Part shown: piece after piece, positions 32,349 through 42,730 of the stretch
How positions within the stretch are numbered: position 1 is the first letter of the stretch
Layout of the letters: the number at the start of each line of letters is the position of its first letter
Assembly: GCA_945952225.1 (NCBI GenBank)
Contig: CAMFHP010000064.1
Span: 1-46,973, forward strand
Direction of reading: 5' to 3'
Length of the DNA stretch: 46,973 bases
From: an uncultured Myxococcaceae bacterium
GTDB taxonomy: Bacteria > Myxococcota_A > Polyangia > Polyangiales > Ga0077539
The notes under the pieces: generated by a model
What the model was told of the DNA's origin: nothing
What the model saw: the letters and a program-made list of their open reading frames with translations, nothing else
Databases searched by the model: none
Translations under genes and position numbers: made by a program

Positions 32349-34049
32349 TCACTGACACCGCAGCGGACGCGGCCCCGGCAGCGCAAAGCGCGGGTGCTGC
32401 GGGTCGTACCAGCGCGTGTCGCTTCCGCGGATCGTGCCCAGCGCGCCGAGCTGTGTCGCCACCGCGTCGCGCAGCGTGGGAGAGGCCACGATGGCGTCGT
32501 CGGTGAGGGGCACGGCGAGGTGTCGCGCGAAGGATCCCTGCGCGAGGTAGTCGTTCGTCGCGACGGTGAGCACGGCGTCGTCGGCGAGCACACCTCCGTT
32601 CTCGCGGGTCACGGTCGCGACGGGGTGATCGCCCTCGCAGCGCACGGCCACGCGCACGCCCGACACGCCGAGCGCGCCGCCCTCGCTGCTCGCGTTGCGG
32701 GCCAGCACCGCGCGGAGCTCCGAAGCCCGCATGCGCACGGTCACCAGTCGGTTGTCGAAGGGCAGCACGTTGTAGAGGCGGCCGTAATCCACCGGGCCTT
32801 CGCGGAGGTCGGTGCGCACGCCGCCCGCGTTCATGAGGGCCACGTCGGCGCCGGGCGACGCCGCGCGCACGAGGTCGGCGACGAGGTTCGTGAGCGCCGA
32901 CTCGTCGCGGTAGTGGTTGCGCACGGTGCCTTCGACCGTCGCGTGGAGCGGGCGATCCTGCACGGTGCGGGCGTTGGCGATCGCGGGGGCCACGGCGTCG
33001 GCGATGGCGCGGTCGGCGGTGACGGGGGCGCCCTCGTAGTCCGCAGGCTCGCAGCGCGCGGGGTCGGGCTCGTCGCGTCCGTGCGATCCGCACACGTCGT
33101 GGGGGGCGAAGACGTGCCGGTCGAGCACGCGGCCTGTGGCGGTGTCGACGGTGAGATCCACGCGGCCGAAGGCGCGCCCGTTCGCGTACGACTCGATCAC
33201 CGGAATGCCGTGCACCACATGGGCGACCGCGCGGTGCGTGTGGCCCGCGACGATGGCGTCGACGGCGCCCTCGGGGAGCGCGTTGGCCACCTCGAAGATC
33301 TCCTCGTGGGCGTCGCACGAGTCGAGCGCGTGGGGGTTCTCGAAGTTGCGGCACGCGCCGCCCGCATGGGCCAGCACGATCACGGCCTGCGCGCCCTCGC
33401 GGCGCAGTCGTTCGGCGCGCGCGCGGATGGTCTCGGCCAGCGGGCGCATCGCGAGGCCGCGGAAGTTCACGGAGAGCGTGGTGTGCGGCGTCGACTCGGT
33501 GCTCACGCCGATGACCCCGACGCGCACGCCCGCGACGGTGAGCGTCACGTCGGGGCGCACGTTCTCCCACGACACGTTGGCGCCGCCGTCGGACTCGACG
33601 ATGTTCGCCGTGAGAAACGGATAGCGCGCCTCGCGGGCCCTCGCGCGAAGGGCGCCGCGCGGGTCGTCGCCGGGGTTGCGCGCGAAGGTGGCCTCGCCCG
33701 CGGGGCCGTAGTCGAACTCGTGGTTGCCGATGGTCACGGCGTCGTAGCGGAGGGCGTTGTAGGCCCGCACGACCGCCGCGCCCTCTTCGAGGTTCGACTC
33801 CAGCGTGCCCTGGAACATGTCGCCGCCGTCGACGAGCAGCACCGCGCCGTCGCGGGCCCGCGCGGCCCGGAGGTTGTTCACGTGACCCGCGAGCCAGGGG
33901 AGCATCGCGAGCCTGCCGTGGAGGTCGTTGGTGCCCACGACGGAGATCACGACGCGGGCGGGACGCGGCGGCGTTGCGGGTCCGGCGTGTTGCGCGGTGC
34001 AGGCGGTGGCGGCGGCGAGCGAGAGGGCGAAGGCGAGGGGAGAGCGCAC
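32349..34049 (-). CDS. UshA-like 5'-nucleotidase/metallophosphatase lipoprotein
   Basis: 566 aa from GTG (34049), which opens the signal ending TAC; 26 upstream codons are open but polar. The metallophosphatase half has GTNDLHGRL, DGGDMFQGT, GNHEFDYG, LAHAGG and GHTHRA, supplying all dinuclear-metal ligands. The C-terminal nucleotidase domain has the helix-start motif (RNHYRDESALTNLVAD) and LMNAGGVRTDL, which holds the substrate-binding loop; it reads RNHYRDES instead of the usual RSRESNLG. It would dephosphorylate nucleotides or sugar nucleotides outside the cytoplasm. It is divergent from cysD across 152 bp. Confidence 0.92.
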   Translation of the reverse strand: MRSPLAFALSLAAATACTAQHAGPATPPRPARVVISVVGTNDLHGRLAMLPWLAGHVNNLRAARARDGAVLLVDGGDMFQGTLESNLEEGAAVVRAYNALRYDAVTIGNHEFDYGPAGEATFARNPGDDPRGALRARAREARYPFLTANIVESDGGANVSWENVRPDVTLTVAGVRVGVIGVSTESTPHTTLSVNFRGLAMRPLAETIRARAERLRREGAQAVIVLAHAGGACRNFENPHALDSCDAHEEIFEVANALPEGAVDAIVAGHTHRAVAHVVHGIPVIESYANGRAFGRVDLTVDTATGRVLDRHVFAPHDVCGSHGRDEPDPARCEPADYEGAPVTADRAIADAVAPAIANARTVQDRPLHATVEGTVRNHYRDESALTNLVADLVRAASPGADVALMNAGGVRTDLREGPVDYGRLYNVLPFDNRLVTVRMRASELRAVLARNASSEGGALGVSGVRVAVRCEGDHPVATVTRENGGVLADDAVLTVATNDYLAQGSFARHLAVPLTDDAIVASPTLRDAVATQLGALGTIRGSDTRWYDPQHPRFALPGPRPLRCQ

Positions 34050-34201
34050 GGCGCGGAGACTAACCGCGGCCGCGTCGGCGAAGCGATGGCGGGTGTGTGT
34101 CCGCGGTGGAGCGAGGCCGCGGAGCACGACGGCGACCGCCGCGGCGCGTCAGGGGGCATCGCAGAGGCGAGGGGTTCTGCGGTATACGCACGGCCTTCAC
34201 G

Positions 34202-35119
34202 ATGGCGACGAACGCAACCGCATCCGCGCGCTCGCACCTCGACTGGCTCGAGGACGAGGCGATCTACATCCTCCGCGAGGTGGCCGGGCAGTGCAGCAAC
34301 CCGGTGCTGCTGTTCTCCGGCGGCAAGGACTCGATCTGCCTGCTGCGCCTCGCAGAGAAGGCCTTTCGACCGGGGAGGTTTCCCTTTCCGCTCCTGCACA
34401 TCGACACGGGGCACAACTACGCCGAGGTCACCGACTTTCGCGACCGTCGCGCCGCGGAGCTCGGCGAGCGGCTGATCGTTCGCTCCGTCGAAGACTCGAT
34501 GAAGCGCGGCACGGTGGTGCTCAAGACCCCGACGGAGTCGCGCAACAAGCACCAGTCGGTGACCCTGCTCGAAGCGATCGAAGAGTTCGGCTTCGACTGC
34601 TGCATCGGCGGCGCGCGACGCGACGAGGAGAAGGCCCGCGCGAAGGAGCGGATCATGAGCTTCCGCGACGAGTTCGGGCAGTGGGACCCCAAGAACCAGC
34701 GCCCCGAGCTCTGGGACCTCTACAACGCGCGGGTCTTCAAGGGAGAGAACATCCGCGCGTTCCCCATCTCGAACTGGACCGAGCTCGACGTGTGGCAATA
34801 CATCGAGCGCGAGGGCCTGGCGCTTCCGTCGATCTACTTCGCGCACACGCGCCCGGTGGTGCGCCGCGGCGGTGCGCTCGTGCCCGTGACGCCGCTCACG
34901 CCGCCGCGCGACGGAGACGCGGTGGTCGACCTGTCGGTGCGCTTCCGCACGGTGGGCGACATCACGTGCACGGCGCCGGTGGAGAGCGACGCCGACACGG
35001 TGGCCAAGATCGTGGCCGAGACCGCCGCGACGACGATCACCGAGCGCGGCGCCACGCGCCTCGACGACCAGACCTCCGAAGCCTCGATGGAACAGCGCAA
35101 GAAGGAAGGGTACTTCTGA
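34202..35119 (+). CDS. cysD: sulfate adenylyltransferase subunit 2
   Basis: 305 aa, full length. The PP-loop SGGKDS (residues 39-44) and RRDEEKARAKERI, GENIRAFPISNWTELDVWQYI and the C-terminal QRKKEGYF are all typical of CysD. With CysN it makes adenosine 5'-phosphosulfate from ATP and sulfate in the cytoplasm, the first step of sulfate assimilation. The start ATG follows TATACG (34183-34188) with no clear Shine-Dalgarno. The stop and the cysN start share one base (TGATG). No cysC or cysH is in the window. Confidence 0.97.
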   Translation: MATNATASARSHLDWLEDEAIYILREVAGQCSNPVLLFSGGKDSICLLRLAEKAFRPGRFPFPLLHIDTGHNYAEVTDFRDRRAAELGERLIVRSVEDSMKRGTVVLKTPTESRNKHQSVTLLEAIEEFGFDCCIGGARRDEEKARAKERIMSFRDEFGQWDPKNQRPELWDLYNARVFKGENIRAFPISNWTELDVWQYIEREGLALPSIYFAHTRPVVRRGGALVPVTPLTPPRDGDAVVDLSVRFRTVGDITCTAPVESDADTVAKIVAETAATTITERGATRLDDQTSEASMEQRKKEGYF

Positions 35120-36417
35120 TGTCGCCCGCCCCCGAAGACCGCGGCCTGCTGCGCCTCACCACCTGCGGCAGCGTCGACGACGGCAAGAGCACGCTCATCG
35201 GTCGGCTGCTCTTCGACACGCGCTCGATCCTCGTCGACACGCTGAGCGCCATCGAGCGCACGTCGCAGAAGCGCGGGCTCTCCGCGGTCGATCTCTCGCT
35301 CCTCACCGACGGCCTCGTGGCCGAGCGCGAGCAGGGGATCACCATCGACGTCGCGTACCGTTACTTCTCGACGGGCACGCGCAAGTTCATCATCGCCGAC
35401 GCGCCGGGGCACGAGCAGTACACGCGCAACATGGTGACCGCGGCGTCGACCGCGGACCTCGCGGTGATCCTCGTCGACGCGCGCAAGGGCGTGCTCCCGC
35501 AGACGCGCCGTCACTCGTACATCGCGAAGCTCATGGGCATCCGGCACATCGTGGTGGCCGTGAACAAGATGGACCTCGTCGCCTACGACCGCGCGGTCTT
35601 CGAGCGCATCACCGCGGAGTACCGCGCCTTCGCCGACGCGGCGGGGCTGCGCGACGTGGTGTTCATTCCGATGTCGGCGCTCGACGGCGACATGGTGGTC
35701 GACCGCGGCGAGGCGATGCCCTGGTACGCGGGTCCGACGCTGCTCGACGTGCTCCACGCGACGCCTGCGATGCAGGGCGAGGCCGTCGATCGTCCGCTGC
35801 GGTTTCCGGTGCAGTACGTGTGTCGCGTGCACGACGCGGGGCTCGCGGAGAACGCCGTCGTCGACGCGTCGCGCGCGGGGGCGGGCTACCGCGGGTTCAT
35901 GGGCCGTGTGGCCTCGGGCGAGGTGCGTCCCGGCGATGCGGTGCGGGTGCTCCCGTCGGGCCGCGAGACGCGGGTGAAATCCGTGGAGCTCATGGGCCAG
36001 GCCCTCGACCGCGCGGTGGTGCAGCAGTCGGTGACGATCGTGCTCGACGAGGAGGTCGACATCTCGCGCGGCGACATGATCGTGCGGGCCGACGGCGCGC
36101 CCGAGGCCACGAAGCAGCTCGACGCGATGGTGTGCTGGCTCTCGGAGACTCCGCTCGACCGCGCGCGCAAGTACGTGGTGCGCCACACGACGCGCGAGAC
36201 GAAGGCCGCGGTGGCGTCGATCGAGTACCGCATCGACATCCACACGGCGGGCGAGACCCCGGCCACCGAGCTGCGCATGAACGACATCGCGCGCGTGCGC
36301 TTCAAGCTCGCGCAGCCGGTGTTCGCCGATGCGTACACCGCGTGCCGCGCGACGGGCGCGTTCATCGTGATCGACGAGAGCACGAACAACACCGTGGGCG
36401 CGGGCATGGTGCTGTAG
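35119..36417 (+). CDS. cysN: sulfate adenylyltransferase subunit 1 (GTPase)
   Basis: 432 aa. It begins with the GTPase P-loop GSVDDGKST (residues 17-25), and has the G3 motif DAPGHE and G4 NKMD, followed by EF-Tu-like beta-barrel domains. GTP hydrolysis drives adenylyl transfer by CysD. It has no C-terminal CysC kinase domain, unlike the CysNC fusion, so APS kinase must be elsewhere or the APS reductase route is used. Its ATG overlaps the cysD stop (TGATG), and GGAAGGG precedes. It is slightly shorter than the E. coli protein (475 aa). A 99-bp gap with a tandem palindrome follows. Confidence 0.97.
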   Translation: MSPAPEDRGLLRLTTCGSVDDGKSTLIGRLLFDTRSILVDTLSAIERTSQKRGLSAVDLSLLTDGLVAEREQGITIDVAYRYFSTGTRKFIIADAPGHEQYTRNMVTAASTADLAVILVDARKGVLPQTRRHSYIAKLMGIRHIVVAVNKMDLVAYDRAVFERITAEYRAFADAAGLRDVVFIPMSALDGDMVVDRGEAMPWYAGPTLLDVLHATPAMQGEAVDRPLRFPVQYVCRVHDAGLAENAVVDASRAGAGYRGFMGRVASGEVRPGDAVRVLPSGRETRVKSVELMGQALDRAVVQQSVTIVLDEEVDISRGDMIVRADGAPEATKQLDAMVCWLSETPLDRARKYVVRHTTRETKAAVASIEYRIDIHTAGETPATELRMNDIARVRFKLAQPVFADAYTACRATGAFIVIDESTNNTVGAGMVL

Positions 36418-36442
36418 CGGAAGGCTTCGAACGGGCCGCGCC

Positions 36443-36495
36443 GAATACGCGACGCGTATTCCCGAATACGGGACGCGTATGCGTGGCGGTATGCT
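36443..36495 (+). promoter_or_regulatory. tandem palindromic operator and -10 box before the FHA activator
   Basis: A perfect 9-1-9 palindrome (GAATACGCG-A-CGCGTATTC) at 36443-36461 is followed 21 bp later by an imperfect copy at 36464-36482, with ATAC and ACGCGTAT kept. The 21-bp period is two helix turns. A TATGCT box at 36490-36495 ends 21 nt before the ATG at 36517, so the second site covers the -35 region. This looks like paired sites for a dimeric regulator. The loop is too short for an RNA terminator. Confidence 0.6.
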
Positions 36496-36516
36496 GCGGA
36501 CTCTCCGACGCGCGCG

Positions 36517-37902
<1,386 letters not shown>

Positions 37903-37909
37903 CCGACGC

Positions 37910-39442
37910 TCACCAGGGAACGGCCGTGACCCCTGCGCCCTGTGACGGCGCCTCGGGCACGCGTCCCCAGCACACGGCCCGTCCGTCGAGGGCGAGCGCA
38001 CACGCGAGGTCGCCCGAGGCCACCACCCGCGATGCGCGCAGGGGCGTGCCTTCGAAGCGGATCTCCATCGGCTCGTCGGCGGTCGTCGCGAGCGTGCCGA
38101 GCTGCTGCGCGCCGCCCTCTCCCCAGCAGCGCACCGCGCCGTTGCTGCGCGCGACGAGGCACCCGAAGGTGCGTCCGAGCGCGAGGTGGTCGACGTCGGT
38201 CGCGACGAGCCGCGGCTGATGGAGCCGCGCACCGGGCGCGACGACGCCCGTGAGGTGATGCGTCGGGTCTCCCCAGCAACGGAGCGCGCCGCTGTCGTCG
38301 ACCGCACACGCGCTGCGCCCGCTCAGCGCGATCTGTCGCACGCCCGTGAGCGAGAGCATCGCGGCCACACCGCGCGGATCGCCGGGCACGCCGACGGCGC
38401 CGTCGACGACGCCGCTTTGTGTGGCGTTCGACCCCCAGCAGTACACGCTGCGGTCTGCGGTCGTGCGCGCGCAGGCCACGCGGTCGCCGACCGAGACCTC
38501 GGCCACGTCGACGAGCAGCGTGGGCGACACGGTGGGATCTCCCCGTCGGATCGCATCGTTCGCCGAGGGCGCCATCACCGTCGCGCCGCCCGCCGTCGCG
38601 TCGCCGGTCACGCCCGCCGCGCGCTCGCCCCAGCACTGCACGGCGCCTGCGGTGGTGCTCACGAGGCATCCGTTGAGGTCGCCGATCGAGGCTGCAACGG
38701 CGTCGCGCACGGGGCCGAAGCTTCCACCCGGAAGGAGCCGTTGCACGGCGGTGGGCGCGGTCATCGGCGCGAGCCCCGTGGCGAGTCGGCTGTGCTCGTT
38801 GTCGCCCCACGCGGTGAGCGGATCGCGCGCGCCGTCGACCGACGCCCAGAACAACGTCGCCGTCACCGACGCCGCACCCTGCACGCGGATCACCCCCGTG
38901 AGCTCGGGCGCGGGCAGCGCGCGGTGCATCGAATCGGGCCGCGGAGGGTACGGTCCGTCGCGTCCAGGCGCGCGCCACACGTACCAGGGAACGGTCGGGG
39001 CTCCCTCGACGCGGAGGTACACCGCGCCCTGCGCCACCGCGATCGACGACACCGGGCGGCACACGCCCTCGACGCAGGCCGCGGCGCACACGACGCCACA
39101 ACGGCCGCAGTTGCGCGCGTCGTGGAGAAGGTCGGCGCCCGCGCAGGTCACGGCGGGCACGTCGACGGAGGCATCGCCGGACGCATCGTTGGACACGTCG
39201 ACGGATGCATCGGCGCGGGGGACGCAGGCCATCCATCCGTGTGGCGAGACGACGACGCAGCGCGCGTCGGCGTCGCAGTGCGCGTCGCGGGTGCAGGGCT
39301 GCACGCAGAGGTTGTGCGTGGGCTCGCAGCGCAGCGGCGCGGGACACGGCGTGTGGTCGTCGCAGGCGGGCAGCGGCGCGTCGCGCGTGGTGCAGCCAGG
39401 GCCCGCGGAGAGGAGCGTCAGCGCGAGGGCGAGGCGACGCAT
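37910..39442 (-). CDS. RCC1/BNR-repeat lipoprotein with Cys-rich N-terminus
   Basis: 510 aa. The start ATG shares one base with the stop of the PEGA gene (TGATG). The signal leads to SAGPGC. Next comes a Cys-rich segment (CDDHTPCPAPLRC, CVQPC, CDADARC), a DAS-type Asp tether and a short CAGADL...CGRCGVVC cluster, the Myxococcota 'NCGxCGxxC' signature. The body has at least five RCC1-like strands (VQCWGE, VYCWGSN, LRCWGD, VRCWGE, AVCWGR), giving a beta-propeller. It is probably exposed at the surface. It is the last gene of the kinase-PEGA-RCC1 operon, so it may be a sensor or effector of that kinase. Confidence 0.83.
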   Translation of the reverse strand: MRRLALALTLLSAGPGCTTRDAPLPACDDHTPCPAPLRCEPTHNLCVQPCTRDAHCDADARCVVVSPHGWMACVPRADASVDVSNDASGDASVDVPAVTCAGADLLHDARNCGRCGVVCAAACVEGVCRPVSSIAVAQGAVYLRVEGAPTVPWYVWRAPGRDGPYPPRPDSMHRALPAPELTGVIRVQGAASVTATLFWASVDGARDPLTAWGDNEHSRLATGLAPMTAPTAVQRLLPGGSFGPVRDAVAASIGDLNGCLVSTTAGAVQCWGERAAGVTGDATAGGATVMAPSANDAIRRGDPTVSPTLLVDVAEVSVGDRVACARTTADRSVYCWGSNATQSGVVDGAVGVPGDPRGVAAMLSLTGVRQIALSGRSACAVDDSGALRCWGDPTHHLTGVVAPGARLHQPRLVATDVDHLALGRTFGCLVARSNGAVRCWGEGGAQQLGTLATTADEPMEIRFEGTPLRASRVVASGDLACALALDGRAVCWGRVPEAPSQGAGVTAVPW

Positions 39443-40872
39443 CAGAAGCTCCATGTGAGCGCGGCGCGTGTGGGCGTGAGCGAGGCGCGGGGGGCGCGGT
39501 CGTAGCGGCGTCCGTCGTCGGCGGAGGCGAGCACCCACACGCCGGCCACGAGGCTCGCGAGGCCGAGCACGCCGAAGCCCGCGCCGACCGCGATGTGGAG
39601 CGTCGCATCGGGCGGCAAGGCCGTGGCCGCGTAGGTCTGGAGCGGGCCGAGGCACTCGTCGCCACCGCAGCCCGAAGCGCCCGGCGTGGCGAGCTGCGCG
39701 CGGGCGTGGTTGAAGCGCGCGGCGGCGTCGGCGTCCTGCGCGAACCACGCGGCGCCCACGGAGGCTCCGGCGAGCACGAAGGCGCTGCCCGCGAGCGCGA
39801 GGGACCATCCGATGCGACGGGTCGCGCGCACGGAGCCGAGGTACTCCGCGCGCCACGCGGGCGTCGGCGAGAGCTGCACGTCGAGCTCGGTGGTCTGCCC
39901 CGCGGGGAGCGTCACGGCGCGCGTCTCGGAGAGAAAATGCTCTCGCGTCACGCGGAGCGTGTGCGGTCCTGGCGGGAGCGGGAGCGTCCCGTCGAGGGGC
40001 ACGCGGCGGCCGTCGAGGGAGGCCAGCGCGCCGGGCTCGCTCACCCGCACGAGGAGCTGCGCGGCGCGGGTGAGATCGGGGTGCGCATCCCACGGGAGTG
40101 ACACGTCGACGGACGCGCCGAGACCGCGCGCGACGACCTCGGTCACCACGGGGGTGTACCCCAGACGCGAGACCTCGACGCGGTGGTGCCCTTCGGTGAC
40201 CACGATGCCCGACGCGACGGGCGTGGTGGCCACGACCGCGCCGTCGACGCGCACCTCGGCGCCCTCCACATCGCAGCGGACGTGGAGCGTCGAGCCCTGC
40301 GGATCGAGGGGATCGCGCAGCTCGCTCTCGTGCTCTCCCACCACGTGCACGAGTGTCTCGCGCGCGTGGTAGCCCGGCGCCGAGAGCGCCACGCGGTGCG
40401 GACCAGCCGTGACCCGCAGCCCTGCGCGCGCACGCTCCCGCGGCTGCTCGATGCCGTCGACGGCCACGGCGAGGCCCTCGTGGGGAACGGACACCCGCAA
40501 CGTTCCCGTGCGCGCTTCGAGTCGCGCGCGGGCCTCGGCGATCTCGGCGCTCCGCGCGGCGCGCAACGACTCGGGGCTCTGCGCTTCGAAGCGTTCGAGC
40601 GCGTCGAGGGCCTCGGCGAAGGCGCCCATGGCCTCCCAGGTCGCGGCGATGTTGAACAGCACCGCGGGGTTGCGCGTGAGCTCCCACACCCGTTCGAACT
40701 CGCTCAGCGCCGGTGCGAACGCGCCCTCGTCGACGAGCGACACCGCGTGACGAAAGCGCCGACGCGCCTCGTCGCCCACACGTCCGCTGCGGTGACGGTG
40801 CGGCTGCGCCGACGCGCGCGGAGCCCCCGCGACGAGCATCAGCGCGAGCAACGTCGCGAGGCGCGGTCTCAC
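39442..40872 (-). CDS. PEGA-domain protein with signal peptide and membrane helices
   Basis: 476 aa from a GTG that overlaps the kinase stop codon by 4 bp. A signal peptide ends at ASAQ. TPR-like helices (ALSEFERVWELTRNPAVLF, split by a proline, and AFAEALDALERFE) are followed by PEGA repeats, short beta modules such as GTLRVSVPHEGLAVAVDG, STLHVRCDVEGAEVRVDG and QLLVRVSEPGALASLDG. Two hydrophobic helices (about 355-378 and 428-450) lie near the C-terminus. PEGA domains are common in myxobacterial envelope proteins linked to Ser/Thr kinases. It sits between the kinase and the RCC1 lipoprotein. Its biochemical function is unknown. Confidence 0.83.
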   Translation of the reverse strand: MRPRLATLLALMLVAGAPRASAQPHRHRSGRVGDEARRRFRHAVSLVDEGAFAPALSEFERVWELTRNPAVLFNIAATWEAMGAFAEALDALERFEAQSPESLRAARSAEIAEARARLEARTGTLRVSVPHEGLAVAVDGIEQPRERARAGLRVTAGPHRVALSAPGYHARETLVHVVGEHESELRDPLDPQGSTLHVRCDVEGAEVRVDGAVVATTPVASGIVVTEGHHRVEVSRLGYTPVVTEVVARGLGASVDVSLPWDAHPDLTRAAQLLVRVSEPGALASLDGRRVPLDGTLPLPPGPHTLRVTREHFLSETRAVTLPAGQTTELDVQLSPTPAWRAEYLGSVRATRRIGWSLALAGSAFVLAGASVGAAWFAQDADAAARFNHARAQLATPGASGCGGDECLGPLQTYAATALPPDATLHIAVGAGFGVLGLASLVAGVWVLASADDGRRYDRAPRASLTPTRAALTWSF

Positions 40873-42128
40873 GGGAGCTCGCGGATGAGGTTCATGCGCA
40901 GTCCGCGTGGTGCGGTCGCGCGGGGCATCGGTGCGGGGGGCGCGGCGATCGGGGGATGCACCGGCGGAGAGACCGTGACGGGCCGCAGGGGCGCCGTGCG
41001 GGCGGCGGGACGTGCCGTGGGGAGCGACACCGCGGGGCGGATCTCCGGGGGCGTTGCAGGGGCCGTGGAGGGCGTCTGCGACGGCGGTGCGAGACGGGCG
41101 GTGGGCATCGCGCGGAGTGCGAGCGCGAGGAGGGCCACCGCGGACACGGCGACGAGGGCGACGGGGCGCGGCGACGAGGGCGCATCGAGGGCCCGCGCGA
41201 AGGCGCGCACCGAGGGGAAGCGGCGCGCGGGATCGGTCGCGAGGGCGCGCATCACGGCGCGGGCCATGGGGGCGGGGAGGTCGCGACGTCGGTGGGTGAT
41301 GGGCACCGGCGCGTCGTGGATGCGCGCGGCGTAGAGGGCGCCGCGTGTCGTGGCGTCGTGCGGGAGGTCGCCCGTGAGCGATTCGTAGAGCACCACGGCG
41401 AGGCTGTACTGGTCGCTGGCGGCGGTGATCGCACGGTCGCCGCGGGCCTGCTCGGGCGACATGTACGCGGGCGTTCCCGGGGTGTCGCCGAGCTCGGTGA
41501 GGGCGAGGCCGTCGTCGCTGCGCGCGATGCCAAAATCGAGGAGCACCGCCCGGGTGCTCTCGCCCTCGCGGTGGAGCATCACGTTGTGCGGTTTGACGTC
41601 GCGGTGCACGAAGCCCGCGTCGTGCACGGCCGCGAGCGCGTCGGCGAGGGGGCCGAGGAGCGCGAGGGCTTCCGCAGGTGCGAGGGGGCCGTCGCGGTCG
41701 AGACGCGCGCGGAGGGTCTCGCCGGTGAGGAGTTCCATCGCGAGGTAGGGGCGACCGCGGTGGTGCCCGCAGTCGTGCACGGCGACCACGTGCGGATGGC
41801 GCACGGACTGGAGCGCGCGGGCCTCGCGTAGAAAGCGCATCGCGACGGAGGGATCGTCGCCGAACTCCGGGCGCATGAGCTTCAGCGCGACGGGCCGACG
41901 GAGCGCGACGTGCTCGGCACGGAAGACGTCTCCCATGCCGCCGCGGTCGAGGTGCGCGACGAGGCGAAAGCGTCCGTCGATGAGGTCGCCCTCCGAGGGC
42001 GCGGCGTGCGTCGCAGGGGCGCGCTGCGTGTCGTCGCCCGGCTGCGTGGGCGCGTCTCGGAGGGCAGAAGAAGACACAGCGTACGGCGACCTGAACACTC
42101 CGTGTTGTCGGGTGTCAAGCGCGCCCAC
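40869..42128 (-). CDS. Ser/Thr protein kinase (Pkn2-type), one membrane helix
   Basis: 419 aa from the GTG at 42128; GTG codons at 42098 and 42077 are also possible and would drop 10 or 17 residues. Kinase landmarks: GGMGDVF Gly loop, VALKLM (Lys83), HRDVKPHNVM (Asp177), DFGIA (Asp198), GTPAYMSPEQ. All catalytic residues are intact. After the kinase domain one hydrophobic helix (ALVAVSAVALLALALRA) and a Pro/Ala-rich tail follow. The tail would be outside. The PEGA and RCC1 genes are translationally coupled downstream (GTGA and TGATG). A TTGACA box at 42113-42118 lies inside the 5' end, so an internal promoter may decide the real start. Confidence 0.92.
   Translation of the reverse strand: MGALDTRQHGVFRSPYAVSSSALRDAPTQPGDDTQRAPATHAAPSEGDLIDGRFRLVAHLDRGGMGDVFRAEHVALRRPVALKLMRPEFGDDPSVAMRFLREARALQSVRHPHVVAVHDCGHHRGRPYLAMELLTGETLRARLDRDGPLAPAEALALLGPLADALAAVHDAGFVHRDVKPHNVMLHREGESTRAVLLDFGIARSDDGLALTELGDTPGTPAYMSPEQARGDRAITAASDQYSLAVVLYESLTGDLPHDATTRGALYAARIHDAPVPITHRRRDLPAPMARAVMRALATDPARRFPSVRAFARALDAPSSPRPVALVAVSAVALLALALRAMPTARLAPPSQTPSTAPATPPEIRPAVSLPTARPAARTAPLRPVTVSPPVHPPIAAPPAPMPRATAPRGLRMNLIRELP
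42090..42118 (-). promoter_or_regulatory. candidate promoter inside kinase 5' end
   Basis: On the minus strand TTGACA (42118-42113) is followed after exactly 17 bp by TTCAGG (42095-42090). The -35 is perfect, the -10 poor. If used, transcription would begin near 42083 and translation at the GTG at 42077. It would allow the kinase-PEGA-RCC1 operon to run separately from the lipoprotein upstream. Confidence 0.35.
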
Positions 42129-42131
42129 GGG

Positions 42132-42626
42132 TCACGGCCCGGCGGGCGGATCGTTCACCATGATCGCGCCTTCGGCGACCTCGTAGCCGCCCGTGTAGAA
42201 CGACACCGCGCGCAGCCAGTACGTGCCGACCGGCAGCGCGCTCGGGTTCACACCCACGGTGAACGTCGTCGAGCCGGTGACCGTGAAGGGCAGCGCGATG
42301 GCGCCGAACATCCGAGGGGCGCCCGTCATCGGCGCCGAGGTCATCTGCGAGCCGTACACACCGACGCAGGTGGTGGTCTGCGTGAAGTGCGTCGGGTCCG
42401 TCGCGGTGAAGGTCAGCGTGTTCGTCGGTCCGCCGGTCCAGAGGCCGGGGCCGGTGACCACGCCGTTGAGTACCGTCGTCACGGGGACGTGCGGGCGTAC
42501 GGCGAGCAGCGCCGCGCAGTCTGACACCGACGCCTGCGATGCCTGCGCGGGGTCATCGCCCGCGCCCACACAGCCCGCCATCGACGCGAGCGCCACCATC
42601 ACGAACGAGACCTTGAAGCCCTTCAT
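42132..42626 (-). CDS. small secreted lipoprotein, beta-sandwich-like
   Basis: 164 aa. The ATG at 42626 follows GGGAGGAA by eight bases, the best Shine-Dalgarno of this cluster; the open frame extends 20 codons upstream without support. A signal ends ASMAGC. The mature part alternates beta strands rich in Thr, Val and Gly (TNTLTFTATDPTHFTQTTTC, TTFTVGVNPSALPVGTYWLRA), like an Ig or carbohydrate-binding fold, with two Cys that could pair. No family recognised. It ends three bases before the longest possible kinase start, so the two may be in one operon. Confidence 0.7.
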   Translation of the reverse strand: MKGFKVSFVMVALASMAGCVGAGDDPAQASQASVSDCAALLAVRPHVPVTTVLNGVVTGPGLWTGGPTNTLTFTATDPTHFTQTTTCVGVYGSQMTSAPMTGAPRMFGAIALPFTVTGSTTFTVGVNPSALPVGTYWLRAVSFYTGGYEVAEGAIMVNDPPAGP

Positions 42627-42730
42627 ACGCGCATTCCTCCCGTGGTCCGCGCGGACTCGCGCGGTGGGAGACGGAGTGCAGCGCATGTGCCGCGTGGTGC
42701 GTGGCGCGCAATCGCGAAGTGCGAGAGAGA

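Noticed and set aside
36443-36461. Palindrome as terminator of cysN
   Set aside because: The loop is one base and no T-run follows; the tandem copy and position fit an operator better.
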